64,000 nucleotides of DNA, from the NCBI RefSeq assembly GCF_032854445.1, contig NC_088306.1, positions 5,206,373 to 5,270,372 on the forward strand, given 5' to 3'. Source of the DNA: Liolophura sinensis. Its lineage: Eukaryota > Mollusca > Polyplacophora > Chitonida > Chitonidae. Below are positions 11,770 to 22,569 of this stretch, in pieces (the stretch's first letter is position 1; each line of letters opens with the position of its first letter). The notes under the pieces were generated by a model. The model was not told the DNA's origin, did no database searches, and saw only the letters and a list, made by a program, of their open reading frames with translations. The translations under genes were made by a program, and so were the position numbers.

Positions 11770-12945
11770 TCCACATCCATATTTGATAAGTGCAGTATTG
11801 TCGTTTTGCTCGAGGCGAACCGGACATCATCACGTGACGTATATATATGCAGATAAGAGAAGAAAGGCAAATATATATAGAAGACACTTGAGAGCAGGTT
11901 GTAGGCTTTGCGGTGACCTACATACGGGCAACTCACTCAGTCGAGTCGACATTATTGAGTCAGATGCTCAACAGATGTCTATTGTTAGACTCCATAAAGA
12001 CACCCACAAAATTACAATACATCGGCGTACATGTCGCTGCCTACATATTTGTAATTATATCCTGTTATTTCGTGTATTATGAGTAATCTGTTGTGAAAAA
12101 GTTCTGTTCGAAGTTTATTTCTAATCGACTTATATTAATGTACTTGTGCTGCCGTTTCTGGTAAGGCTGTTTCTGTTGGGTCCATAACTTTATTGTAGTG
12201 TCTTTTATTTGATTTTTGAAAAGGATTAATAAAGTAACATAAGTTTTTTTCACAGCAAATAGGCCACTAGGGATCTGGAAATGTGTACATTTCACATTTG
12301 AGTAGATTCCTTAACGATTAACCAATTGCAAAGCTCAAAGCCATCCAAAATACTACGTCCGAATGTAGAGCATAATTTTGAGCCATTACGTTTTCTCGGA
12401 GGAGTCATTCTGAAATACACAGATAATATTTACAGATATTGTAAGATACAATATATGAATTCAATAATGTATACTGATCTGACACATACAGAACCATGTT
12501 ATATACGGATACAAATCAGCAAACGAAGGCGGATTTTCATGTCTTGCGACACAATCTTCCATGTTGTACTAATCACGTATACAGTAATACATGTTCCGGA
12601 TGATATGATGTATACCGCCTACACAGATGTTTTTCATTAGTACCGTGTCAACTGTTCGTCTATGGTGATAGATACTGGATTCAGGTCCTATTATCAAGTG
12701 GTACCTTACGCTATATGCGCTATATTCCAGTTTCAATTTTAAATCCCCACGACGAGGTTCATAACTAGCTCGTTAGGCGTCTCCGCAATTTCATCGCAGT
12801 AATAATATCAAGATATCGCTAAGAAAACAAAAATGACTTCATGCAATCATAGCCCCTCAGTCCATCATTCAAACTCTGATGTCTATATATCTATCACCCG
12901 GAGGCCTCCACAGGTATATAACATAAAGGCTTATATATACTAACC
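11770..12945. other. Unannotated stretch
   Basis: Two open frames of just over 100 codons lie on + (11765-12082, 12326-12640). Their composition is like the surrounding DNA, they show no recognisable domain, and the first starts inside the AT palindrome flank. I treat both as chance. Confidence 0.5.
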
Positions 12946-12952
12946 TTGACCT

Positions 12953-13070
12953 AAGTCTAAGGCACCTTCGTAATCCTGGGGCCTGGCTCTAAAATTATAT
13001 ATATGAGCCTGGCTCTTGGGTTTTAGAGCCAGGCCCCAGGATCACGAAGATGCCTTAGACTTAAGTTAGA
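12953..13070. repeat. Long imperfect hairpin, fold-back element
   Basis: The left arm 12953-12996 reads 'ctaagtctaaggc' through 'cctggggcctggctctaaa'. The right arm 13020-13067 is its complement ('tttagagccaggcccca' through 'gccttagacttaag') with few mismatches. The spacer is about 22 bases and holds another 'gagcctggctct'. A related single arm occurs at 13230-13255 ('cttaagacagtttcgtgatc', then 'ctggggac'). This suggests a fold-back or MITE-type element whose arm also occurs alone. Confidence 0.8.
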
Positions 13071-13879
13071 CTTAGTCGTAACTTGTGGTATAAATCCTAG
13101 GTTTATTTTTACATTTAAGCGATAAGTTCTAATTCCGTCATACAAGTCTAGAATAAATCTTATTAAACGCAAGCAACAATTTTAGAGCAAAAAACGGTTT
13201 TGAAGTTAAGACGAAGGGTGACTTAAGACAGTTTCGTGATCCTGGGGACAGGAGCTTAATAACCTAACACCTATGGGTCATTAACTAGCAGCTGAATACA
13301 TGTATATGTCTGTGACCTGGACGTCTGTACACATGTAATTACAGTGGCATAACGGTCTTACGAGTACACATTTTTTTCTAGAGGCGATTCGCGATATGTG
13401 AACACATCAAGGATGTGGTGACATGTTGACTTCAGTCCATCCTCTCCATTCAAATCAGATGCAGTTGACTCTTTGAGCCAGACATTGATGGTATTACATC
13501 CTCAAACGTATATCCAGCTACGTGAATGGCTGTCCTAATCGAATCAGACAGATCTGAATCAAACCGCAAACGTTAATTACCCAAAATCATTGAGATTAAT
13601 TAACACATTTGTGTATTTCCAGCATAGGATAACGTAGAGAGACCTATCATGCTACAAAGTCAAAAAATGAATAAAGAAAACGCATGTGTATAGGAGTTTG
13701 ACGTATTCTTAATTTGAGTCTATCAAACTAATAGTTGTATTGAAGCTAAAATTACAATAAGGATGTGAGATATTATCACTGCCTGTACCATTTTAACCTT
13801 TCTACACTAAAATGAGTGTGTTTCAAAGAATGTCTTTACAATAAAGCGTGGCTTTACGTCCTTGCATCACTGAAACAAC

Positions 13880-13922
13880 AGAGTTTCTGTTAAAATTAAC
13901 AGATTAATTTTCTGAGTGTAGT
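13880..13922. repeat. MITE end related to 9.27-9.49 kb
   Basis: 'gtttctgttaaaattaacag' followed by 'attaattttctgagtgtag' matches the right arm of the inverted repeat at 9440-9490. Only one end is seen. Confidence 0.55.
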
Positions 13923-14139
13923 TACAAATGGTAACGAGTTTACACAGGACAATTATATTTAAATACGTCCAGTGGTTGATGTTAAACAGAAATCAGATCA
14001 AACTCCAACGGATTACAACAGTGTAATACGTCCTTAACGCACCCACAGGCTTATGGACCTCTGGAATCAACAAAAACATTAACTAATTCACAATAAACTA
14101 AACCAAGCCGTAAGGTGTTGGGTGGAGGGGAGAGGTCGG

Positions 14140-14156
14140 GGGGTGGGGGGGGGGGG
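14140..14156. repeat. G-rich run
   Basis: A 12-G homopolymer (14145-14156) in a wider G-rich block, just upstream of the G-rich minisatellite. Confidence 0.8.
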
Positions 14157-14224
14157 AGCGGAGAGATGTCAGTCTTTCTTGCCAACAGAATCTCACGAGT
14201 TAGATGACGGGGTTTAAGATTAAG

Positions 14225-14665
14225 ATACATATGACCGATTAAGGTCTTAGAGGGGTAGGATGCAGACTAATGCATTACTGTCAGGGTTTACATGGAGAGA
14301 GGGGTAGGTGGCCGACTAAGGCCTGATGTCAGGGTTTACAAGGAGAGGGGGGTAGGTGACAGACTAAGGTATTGATGTCGGGGCTTACTTGGAGAGAGGG
14401 GTAGGTGACCGACTAAGGCACTCATATCATGGCTTACATGGAGAGAGGGGTAGGTGACAGACTAAGGTAGAGATGTCCGGGTTTACATGGAGAGAGGGGT
14501 AGGTAACAGACTAATGCATTAATGTCCGGGTTTACTTGGAGAGAGGGTAGGTGGCCGACTAAGGCACTGATATCAGGGTTTACATGGAGAGAGGGGTAGA
14601 TGACCGACTAAGGCCTTGTTGTCGGGCTAGGTGACAGACTAAGGCCTTATTTAATGGCGTGTATT
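14225..14665 (+). repeat. Minisatellite, about 49-base unit, 8-9 copies
   Basis: The recurring core is 'gggtttacatggagagaggg' followed by 'gtaggtgaccgactaaggc' and 'attgatgtc'. Successive starts are about 48-50 bases apart. The + strand is strongly purine-rich. The last unit is shortened ('gtcgggctaggtgacagac'). Confidence 0.9.
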
Positions 14666-14999
14666 AGATGGAGAGGAGGTAACGAAGTACAGTGGGGATC
14701 AGCTAGCACACTCACCTGTTAGACGTCGTTTAAGTTAACCGCGGGTTAACCTGACTGGTATTAATCCTGCTGGGGGTAAGAGCTCCTCTCTCAGTTCCTG
14801 TTTAAGGGGATTAAAGTTAACTGTCTCCGCTGTATCGATCAGAAATAGAGTTCCCAAAGTTTGACGAGAGTCCAAGAAAGGGGCTTCAAAGCAAGCTAAG
14901 TCTATCGGCGTAAATGCGGCTTTGGTATAGCATGTACACTGGCTGTGTCGTCAGCCTAGGGAGTGCCTAGGGGTAAATACAGTCTCGTTTCACACTACA

Positions 15000-15304
15000 G
15001 GACATTCCAGAGTGAGGTCGTACAGGCGACGAGGACGTGACGTCACTCGTGTGTTCCGGTGGGCCTGTTTGCTAGCAGAGAGATTTGTCCTTGGGATCGG
15101 AGCGGAGAATTATTCGTATTCCATCCATCACAGTGTATCAGGACGAGCCAGAACAATGATGATAGCGGTCACGGTGTACCTTGTCTGAGTGACAACCTGA
15201 GGAGCAGATCTACAGGCTCAGGCTTAGCTTCGTCCTTATCCCCTCAGCCTAACCGCACGACACCAGCTGAGCGCTTAAGCCTCAGCTCTAGCCACTCTAC
15301 ATAA
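15000..15304 (+). other. GC-richer stretch with a short open frame
   Basis: Balanced composition compared with AT-rich surroundings. A CRE-like palindrome in 'cgtgacgtcactcgtg' lies at about 15035-15050, and an open frame runs from 15059 to 15304 (81 codons, Ser-rich end). The frame begins with GTG rather than ATG and has no recognisable domain. It could be part of a first exon with a promoter, or chance. Confidence 0.15.
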
Positions 15305-15413
15305 CACAGACATATATACGCCCCCAAACCACTGCGGCTACAGCTCCCAGGTTGCCCTAGCCTAACGTGTCACCCGACTTCGTGTGAACGCGCCTGGCCG
15401 GCCAGGTCTCGTA

Positions 15414-15635
15414 ATGGCTCGCCCTGATTATAAACACATGGTCTATACGTTGTGGCTATGGAAAGCATGGGATACAAATTTGCTAGGCCAGAACACACGA
15501 TCAGCAGTGTCGCCGTACACAGCGCACTGTAGCATGGGGTGGTTAACAGTGAGAATGTTTGAAAACCCAGCCTACGCGGACAAACATTTGTTGTCGAAAA
15601 AGGGATTATTTGACCCCGGCAATGAAGAATCCTAG
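15414..15635 (+). CDS. Weak candidate small open frame, 73 codons from ATG
   Basis: The ATG at 15414 has G at -3 and G at +4, a fair animal start context, and the frame stays open to 15635. The product would be 73 residues beginning MARPDYKHMVYTLWLW, with no signal peptide or domain that I recognise. A 14-base perfect palindrome 'cctggccggccagg' lies just upstream (15393-15406). There is no visible partner exon. It is listed because it lies in the least repeat-like stretch of the first half; chance remains the likelier explanation. Confidence 0.12.
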   Translation: MARPDYKHMVYTLWLWKAWDTNLLGQNTRSAVSPYTAHCSMGWLTVRMFENPAYADKHLLSKKGLFDPGNEES

Positions 15636-15639
15636 AAAT

Positions 15640-16345
15640 TGAGTCATGTGCAGGGAAACCACAAGAAGAATTCGGGACTCAGGAAAACTGGATTCAAAGA
15701 TTTTTAAGCTTGTTTTATTTCGGCAACAAAAAATCTAGAAACAACTGAGCCGGGCAGAGATTTTACCGGTGTGCGGATTTGTCCAACAAATCCTGTCCGT
15801 GTACGGGTAAAACGATCGGATCCATTCACATCGCGATCTGAAAATCAAATCCGTGTGTGCTTAGCATAACAAATAATATAGTTATACGACACAGCACTTA
15901 CGGTACACGTACTACCAACAGTAGCACAGGTGACGACAGAACAGTTATAGCTAGGATCCTGTTGTCCTATATACCCCCCTTACATGCATTCCCCCCTACA
16001 TTTCCAAGAATCAGAGAAAGAAAACCCTTAAAGTATTGACAACACGTCACGTTGCTTAGTTTGGCCTCATGAAGGTTGTTTCATGGTTCACCTGTGGAAC
16101 GCATTGATTCCACTACTGGTACATCCAAGTTAAATAGAGAAATGTAGGGATCAGAAGAGAATACAGCTGGAAATACTTGTGTATTGTTAGACTAGGACGA
16201 TGTAGAATCTAATGTTCTAAATAACTAGTTGAAGAAGTTCTAAACAGCATTAATAAAAATACCAGCCAGATTATAAAAAAATACTTAATTATTATGAATA
16301 TAAGTATCGGATGCCCATTAAACCTAAACTTGGGAGGAAAAAAAA
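15640..16345. other. Unannotated stretch
   Basis: No repeat family or gene recognised. Only short chance frames are present. Confidence 0.5.
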
Positions 16346-16350
16346 ACTTT

Positions 16351-16363
16351 GGGGGGGGGGGGG
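16351..16363. repeat. Poly-G tract (13 G)
   Basis: Homopolymer preceded by an A run. Confidence 0.9.
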
Positions 16364-16624
16364 TGGCGGCGGTATACTAATAGTAATGGCGTACAGCACG
16401 ATAGTTATACGGTACCACAGGGTCGGGGAACAATAGGGTGCAGCGCCAGTACTGTAGTTACACGGTGTGCCACAGTCACGTAGTCGGATATCAACCCGGA
16501 TGTCAAAGACTTTAAAAATGGTAGTTGTGGTTGCCTCGCTTGGCGTTCACTATTGAAAGATTAGAGTAAGGAAACAGGATGCCGATCACACCAAATCCAT
16601 TTGTGACTAAAGTCAGAATATAAA

Positions 16625-16800
16625 ATGCAACTTAAAGCTCATTTTTTCGCGTTTACAAAGTAAAATTTTGTCCCAGTTATCGATGTTATCTCAAGACAAA
16701 TGGTCTAAATTTCAACTTCCAGTACCCAAAACTGATCATCGTGACGAGGTTTTACATTTTGACTTAAGTCACAGACGGTTTTGTGGAATCGGTCGCAGGA
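16625..16800 (+). repeat. Unidentified interspersed element, 3' end shared with 24.6-24.78 kb
   Basis: The end at 16760-16795 ('attttgacttaagtcacaga' then 'cggttttgtggaatcgg') matches 24737-24775 ('attttgacttaagtcagaaa' then 'cggctttgttgaatcgg'). Only the last part is clearly shared. Confidence 0.5.
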
Positions 16801-16804
16801 CTGG

Positions 16805-16985
16805 TTGGCCCGGTATCCGTATAATGTGACTGGGTGTCATGTTTTATGTGTTATCCGCATGATACTTCAGTGGCAGCACTTTAGAGGCATGGACTCGCTC
16901 TGTCACATGAAGACACTGCCTACATGTATGTATACACACTAATTATCAAGTGCGACGTTAAAACTGTTAAACAGATACACATATG
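16805..16985 (+). repeat. SINE-C copy
   Basis: 'ggcccggtatccgtataatg', 'cagtggcagcactttagagg', 'catggactcgctctgtcac', 'tacatgtatgtatacacac', 'caagtgcgacgttaaaac'. Shares these landmarks in order with 31725-31930 and 50615-50830. Confidence 0.7.
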
Positions 16986-17104
16986 TCTCAGTGACGTGAT
17001 CATATATTGTGTGCGGCCCAATTTATGTAGTACGGTAGGATATATACCGTACAGTAACTACAGGGTACGGCACTATAGTTCACAGAGTGCGCTATATAGA
17101 TTCA

Positions 17105-17262
17105 GAATGGCTTCCGTGGTCGAATGCTTAGCGTGCTAACGTAGGGCAATGACTCTGGAGTCTCTCACCAGCGCGGCTGCTGTGAGTCCAAGTCAAGGTA
17201 TGCTGGCTTCCTCTATGGTCGTACGTGGGTAAGTTTTGCCAGGCATACCTTGGGCCAGATAA
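17105..17262 (+). repeat. SINE-A, 5' half only
   Basis: tRNA-like head: A box region 'gtggtcgaatgcttagcgtg' and B box region 'gctgtgagtccaagtc'. Then follows the body start 'gctggcttcctctatggtcg'. The 3' half is missing, which is unusual for a SINE and points to later deletion. Confidence 0.75.
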
Positions 17263-17269
17263 TCGGAAA

Positions 17270-18150
17270 CAAGTTACACCATTAATATTACATTACACAC
17301 ATGTCCACAACCACAAATCACAACATCACAGCACTTGCTTTTACTTGTGCAAATATGGCGGTTTGGTAATCACCCAGTAAATATACAGATTGCCCGCAAT
17401 AATAAATCTGCCAGCAATGACGTCGTATAACATGAACATGATCTCGACTTCAGACATATTATGCCTGTGGAGACAGGTACCTAAAATGTAAATGCATCTA
17501 ATTCCATTAATTCTCCTTTCATTAATTTGCTTATGAATTTATTTTATCCGGGTGTAACGCCATACTCAAGAACTTTTCAGCTGTAAACGAGCGCGGTCAG
17601 TCCAGCAGGTGGAAACTATTGTCCCTGGAGTAATCCACCGTTGTATATGTCCGCAGTTTTTAGCTTTTTTCCCTCTGAATTTGGGAGTGAAGCCATTAAA
17701 GGAGTTTCGAGGTCGAACTCTAGTGGGAAAAGTTCTAACCTATCATGTGACCTGTCAAAATATTGGCAGCTACTTGTCGTCACTTTTACTGTAACACGGA
17801 CGTCTGAACAAAGTGTCACGGAAAGTTATTTAGGGTAAAAATAATTTACATAAATGCATATCTCAGGTCGATGTCTGGCTTGTTACATCTGATTTGTGTG
17901 TCTATGTGTGTGTACGTGCGTGTGCGCACATGCACGCATGCGTGCAGATGTTCTGTCGCTACACCCGGTAACTTGACATATATGTGTCGTTATCGGGGCA
18001 AACAAAATGTGGCCAGAATCTTTTACAAAATTTCACGAGTAAATATATTTATTTATTGATTGATTTTATTGATAGATACTCAGGTATACTAAAATTGTGC
18101 CAATGATTTCAATGTCTTACTGAAAATAGTACGAGTTTAGTTTGACCGTT
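17270..18150. other. Unannotated stretch
   Basis: No gene recognised. A short alternating purine-pyrimidine tract lies at 17896-17945 ('tgtgtgtacgtgcgtgtgcg' and following), able in principle to adopt Z-DNA. Short overlapping frames on both strands at 17609-17838 look like chance. Confidence 0.5.
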
Positions 18151-18158
18151 TCAACTAG

Positions 18159-18425
18159 ATGGGGGCCTCCGTGGCTGAGTTCGTTAGCACAGTGTAATGA
18201 CCTAGGAGCCTCTCACCAATGCGGTCGCTGTGAGTTCAAGTCCAGCTCATGCGGGCTTCCTCTCCGGCCGTACGTGGGAAGGTCTGCCACCAACCTGTGG
18301 ATGGTCGTGGGTTTCCTCCGGGGTCTGCCCGGTTTCCACCACTATAATGCTGGCCGCCGTCGTATAAGTGAAATATTCCTGAGTACGGCGTAAAACACCA
18401 ATCAAATAAATAAATAAATAAAATC
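18159..18425 (+). mobile_element. SINE-A, nearly full-length, with target-site duplication
   Basis: Complete order: tRNA-like head with A box ('gtggctgagttcgttagc') and B box ('gtgagttcaagtccagc'), body ('gtctgccaccaacctgtgg', 'tgctggccgccgtcg'), end 'gagtacggcgtaaaacacc' and an (AAAT)n tail. The short direct repeat 'caactag' flanks it at 18152-18158 and 18426-18432. This is the reference copy for the family in this window. Transcription by RNA polymerase III from the head is expected for the class. Confidence 0.92.
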
Positions 18426-18450
18426 CAACTAGCTGATGGAAATGTCCCAG

Positions 18451-18479
18451 TCACAGACTCCTGTATTGGGAGTCTGTGA
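18451..18479. repeat. Perfect 11-base hairpin
   Basis: Arms 'tcacagactcc' (18451-18461) and 'ggagtctgtga' (18469-18479) with a 7-base loop, directly after the SINE-A target-site duplication. No role is evident. Confidence 0.8.
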
Positions 18480-18944
18480 TATTGGAGATCTGTCATTGTT
18501 AACTAGCCTGGACTAGGCCTGCTCCCATGTAACACAGCGATGATGGATGGTACAGTGGCGTCTTGCACTAGTCGTATGCACATTTGATGAAGTATATATA
18601 AGTAGTTCAAAAAGCACTGGACGAATGACATGTGTCGGCAAAACGGTTTGTCTGACAGGGCACTATGTGTCCTGTGTGTCGCCCATGAATTAAATCTCAC
18701 ATTATAACGTATTGTGACGGGAGTGACGTCCCCTTGCCACTTGAAGTTCACGCTACACTTTCCTGAACTTTCCCTGCAGCCATATAGACACCGTATACTC
18801 ATTGCCCTGCGAAGATAGCCATTATGGGTATATGGGTAAATGAAATCAAACGCCGCTGAGATTTTTTTTGATTTGGGACAACGTATGAAATAGCATGATA
18901 CACGAATACATTTAATTCTTTAACCCAGTACAGTTCTTGCGTCA

Positions 18945-19560
18945 TTCTGTCATCACTGAAAAGTGTACAGTGCTCCTCTTTGCATGAATCCTTCCTAATG
19001 TCCTTTTTTATTATTTTTTTTTGGGCAGTATGTGCTGAACGTCTTTGGAAAATAGTCTTGGCGATTATTGAGCCCGAACCTCCACTTTGGTTGGTATCTG
19101 GTACACAAATGCTTGTTTAATGGATAGGCCAACATGCGTACTGGTTCCTTTGTACTATATGACATGAAAACCCACACTACGCCTGATTAAACAATTTCCA
19201 TAGCTTTTTAATGTATACCAATAATAATATTATAACTACAAGACCTATAGCACACAGAGTAAAAACCAAAGCGGTGACGACAGAGGGATAATTGGCAAAT
19301 GCTCATACGTAAACGGCGAATACAGCCATCTGCCAATTTACTTCAGTTAGGGCTTTATTCCAAGTGTTATGTTCTAATATAGAAACAAATGACACTCCCC
19401 TGACACCAAGGCCTTAAGCAGAATCAAGTAAAAACACGGTGGTGTTAATCGCAATTTATCAGGCGTCACTGGTCTAGAATTACAAAAAATACTGTGTTGT
19501 CGTAATATTTACAATATAGTCACATTAAAACAATGCAAAGGGACAAGGCACAAGTGCCAG
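18945..19560 (+). repeat. Element X with Y segment, longest copy
   Basis: Y part (18945-19200) includes 'tagtcttggcgattattgag' and 'ggttggtatctggtacac'. The X core follows: 'cacacagagtaaaaacc', 'gcggtgacgacagaggg', 'gcaaatgctcatacgtaaac', 'ttagggctttattcc', 'aaggccttaagcagaatc', 'gtcactggtctagaattac', and a 3' part 'attaaaacaatgcaaaggga'. This copy gives the unexpanded counterpart for both arrays of the 52.75-59.43 kb element. Confidence 0.75.
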
Positions 19561-19784
19561 ATCAGCCAGACCGATTTTCAACAAACATTCAGCTAATCAC
19601 TTTCGTAATCGTGACACCACTCGATACTCGAAGGAAAAACCTTTTAGTATTTGCTTTCATCAAATGAAGAAACTATAACGTCATGTGGGGAACTACGAAA
19701 AGCATTTCAGTTCACCATTGTAAAGATACTTTCTTTGTACTCAGAACTATTAATGAATAAACAAATCTAGTCATTTGAAAAGCG

Positions 19785-19885
19785 TGTCTCATCACAATCA
19801 TGGGAAATGGTCTTGCGATTATTGACCTGGGACGTTCTCATTGGTTGACGGCTGGTATACGAATGCCTGCTTCGAGGCATAGACC
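19785..19885 (+). repeat. Second Y-segment copy
   Basis: 'tggtcttgcgattattgacc' and 'ggttgacggctggtatacg' match the Y part at 19040-19110, about 750 bases upstream on the same strand. The X core at 19.2-19.56 kb thus lies between two direct Y copies. Confidence 0.55.
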
Positions 19886-19915
19886 ACATGTTTTGGCACA
19901 CATCGTTAACAGTTT

Positions 19916-20170
19916 GGGGCCTCTGTGGCCTAGTGGTTAGCGTGCTAGCGCAGAACAATGTTCAATGCTGTCGCTGTGAGATCAAGCCTAGCTCATGCTA
20001 GCTTTCTCTCTAGTCAAAGGAAGGGAGGTCTGACAGCAACCTGGATGGTCGTGGGATTTCCCAAGGCTCTGCTTGTTTCCTCCTACAATAATGCTGGCTG
20101 CTGACATATAAGAGAAATATTCTTGAGTACGGTATAAAACAGCAATCAAATAAATAAATATATAAATCAA
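19916..20170 (+). mobile_element. SINE-A, nearly full-length, with target-site duplication
   Basis: Head 'gtggcctagtggttagcgtg', B box region 'gctgtgagatcaagcctagc', body, 'gagtacggtataaaacagc' and an (AAAT)n tail. The direct repeat 'aacagttt' lies at 19908-19915 and 20171-20178. More diverged than the 18.16-kb copy. Confidence 0.9.
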
Positions 20171-20399
20171 AACAGTTTATATAAAAGGTCATCAAAAACA
20201 TTAACAGTTTGCCAATCTGTTAGAAAACACACACATTGTTAAAAGTTCGTGTATTTAAAAATAAATTGCCTCGAAGGGACAGATGTATAACGAATTCCAC
20301 ACTAGCAATTTATAATGCAAATGTTCATGATTCTGTATATAATGGCAATCTTGATCAGGAAGTATAAGAAGTTTGGATATAACAATTAATAATACTCGC

Positions 20400-20690
20400 T
20401 TTCTGACACAGGGATACAATATAAAAATGCAGAGAGGAATTAAAACAAGATAGACACGACAGTGTGGTAATCATCATATGGTCACATCAAGTATTAAAGT
20501 GAAATTCTCTCTCTTGCCTATTTATACCCCATTTAGGGTTTTATTCCAGCTGATCTTGTACCGGTATATGGTTACACACCCCTAGCAATGTTGTCGCTGC
20601 AAAATTAGGTAAAAAAATGTTATGTCAGATGCAGTTTATTTGCCATCACTGGTCTAGACTTTCTGAAAACGCTGGGTTGTCATCACATTT
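20400..20690 (+). repeat. Element X copy
   Basis: 'gacacgacagtgtggtaatc', 'tatggtcacatcaag', 'tttagggttttattcc', 'ccatcactggtctagac', 'gctgggttgtcatcacattt'. A 32-base minisatellite starts directly at its 3' side. Confidence 0.7.
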
Positions 20691-20940
20691 AATTTAGAGA
20701 TATAATAGATAAATACGATAAAACACTGACGATCACGATGATAAATACAGTAAAACACTGACGAGCACGATGGTAAATACAGTAAAACACTGACGATCAC
20801 GATGATAAATACAGTAAAACACTGACGATCACGATGATAAATACAGCAAAACACTGACGATCACGATGATAAATACGATAAAACACTGACAATCACGATG
20901 ATAAATACAGTAAAACACTGACGATCACGATGATAAAAAG
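20691..20940 (+). repeat. Minisatellite, 32-base unit, about 8 copies
   Basis: Unit core 'acgatgataaatacagtaaa' plus 'acactgacgatc', repeated every 32 bases with few changes. It is joined to the 3' side of an element X copy. Its sequence partly resembles element X 3' sequence ('tacag.agcattaaaac'), but derivation is not certain. Confidence 0.9.
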
Positions 20941-21214
20941 GATTCGAAACAGTGAGCTGTCTGTGTCTTGTACTCTAAAGTTATCATTGTATCTGTGTGA
21001 AAATCAATCACTGTGTAATAATGGATTCTGACAATGGAGATGTTATTGGGCTTGGTAGTTCGATGGGGATAGCTGTCATATCATGCTATGAGTAGGTATG
21101 TTATCTGATGTGTTCCTGCAAAAATCCGCCAGGATTCTGTTGTCGGACCAAGTGTCCCCAATACCCGGTCCCTTTGCCTCGTTTCAATGCTGCTGTACGT
21201 CAAATGTGACGGCA

Positions 21215-21425
21215 AAACAGTATTTTGAGTATTTCTAGACCAATGACATCTAATACATTGCAATTAATAGCACTGCATTGCTTTCGCCTAATTCTGCTTA
21301 CGCAATGGTGCTGGAGGGGGGTGGGGGGTGTCATTGGCTACTATTTAAGCATTTGCATGAACAGTTAAATAGAGGAAGCCGTATTTCACCGGGTACCATT
21401 TGACACCTATATCACAGTGACGTCG
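21215..21425 (-). repeat. Element X copy
   Basis: On the - strand the landmarks read in X order: 'cagagcagcgacgtcactg', 'gtcaaatggtacccggtg', 'actgttcatgcaaatgc', 'gcgtaagcagaattagg', 'gatgtcattggtctagaaat', 'attgaaacgaggcaaaggga'. A poly-C-rich stretch (poly-G on +, about 21315-21328) stands where other copies have 'cgcccc'. Confidence 0.75.
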
Positions 21426-21999
21426 CTGCTCTGGCTTTACTGCCTGTGCTGTTCGTCATTGATTACATTATTACTCGTCGGTACATATTTTTAAGTAGGT
21501 TTGCCTCAAAAGAGGGTTTTCATTTGTTTCGCTAGTGTTACTGTTACAGATCTCTTTTTACCACATGACTGTGTCTCGGTCAGCATATCCTCTAAATATA
21601 CACTGAATACGTTTTCCCATAATATTCACCATATTAAATCTACCATTCGATCAAAGATGTATATCCAATTGGTCGTCGCTAGTTTTACAACGTACAACAC
21701 AAATAGATGATCTCTGTTGGTACATGTAGAACTGTTGATCGCTTAATTTCCATTAAAGTAATGGGATTGTGGCTTATTTCAAGGTATAATATCAAAGGAT
21801 TGCGAAGCCACATATTCAAATTTGTTTCACTGACAGTAAATTGCGAACAGAATCTAATTTGCGCTTTGGGGATTTTTATTGCGTGTGTTTATTAGCTTTT
21901 GGCATCTGCGTTTAGGCTAGTGTGCGCAGGTGTATGGATGCGCCCAGAGGAGGGACTTAACCCTGGATACCAGCTGATCTGGCAAGGTAGGTTATAAAA

Positions 22000-22214
22000 C
22001 TCTACAACATAGAGAATATAAGATTCTAGCAGCGTCGACACTGGGGTGACAACTGATCACACAAAACCGGTGAAATCCGATCACTTGTTGATTTACCTCA
22101 GTTAAGATTTTACTATAGATGTTTAGATAAACGCTTAAATGATAGCAATTTGTAAACCCCTAGGCACCATGGCTTAAGCAGAATTAGTTAAAGAAATGCT
22201 GTGGTGTGAGTTGC
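22000..22214 (+). repeat. Element X copy, cut short at the 3' side
   Basis: 'gtcgacactggggtgacaac', 'tacctcagttaagatttta', 'aacgcttaaatgatagc', 'ccatggcttaagcagaatta', 'gtgagttgccatcaac'. The usual 'gacgtcactggtctaga' is replaced by a short tandem array. Confidence 0.7.
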
Positions 22215-22302
22215 CATCAACCCTGTGACGTATACCTTCTGACGTATATCGTCTGACGTATACCTTCTGACGTATATCCTCTGACGTATACCATCTGACT
22301 TC
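22215..22302 (+). repeat. Short tandem array, 15-base unit, about 5-6 copies
   Basis: 'ctgacgtataccttctgacg' and variants repeat every 15 bases. It sits where element X normally has 'gacgtcactggtct' and may be an expansion of that sequence. Confidence 0.85.
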
Positions 22303-22569
22303 TATAAACTGAGCTGAACAAACCAAACCTTAATTTGAACTCCGTGCGTCGAGCGTTAGTCAGTTATCAAAGATTCAACCCATCTACGCTCACTAAGGGA
22401 ATTACTGCACACCACTCAAGGAAGCCAGCGCCCTTTGAGTTGCTTGCATTTGCAATTTGTTCTCCAGAGCTACCAGTGCATATATCCACTACCAGACATC
22501 TCATTTGTACTCCTCTGTCTTGTACTACGATGCATGTACTCGAAGATTTCAATGTTCAGTGAAAAAAAA

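Noticed and set aside
18159-18260. tRNA gene
   Set aside because: A and B box words are present, but the folded cloverleaf is incomplete and the sequence continues into a SINE body. The same head recurs at 17.1, 19.9, 24.3 and 59.5 kb.
19040-19870. LTR retrotransposon with Y segments as terminal repeats
   Set aside because: The two Y matches are short (about 80 bases), with no primer-binding site, polypurine tract or coding region between them. Kept only as an open question in the findings.
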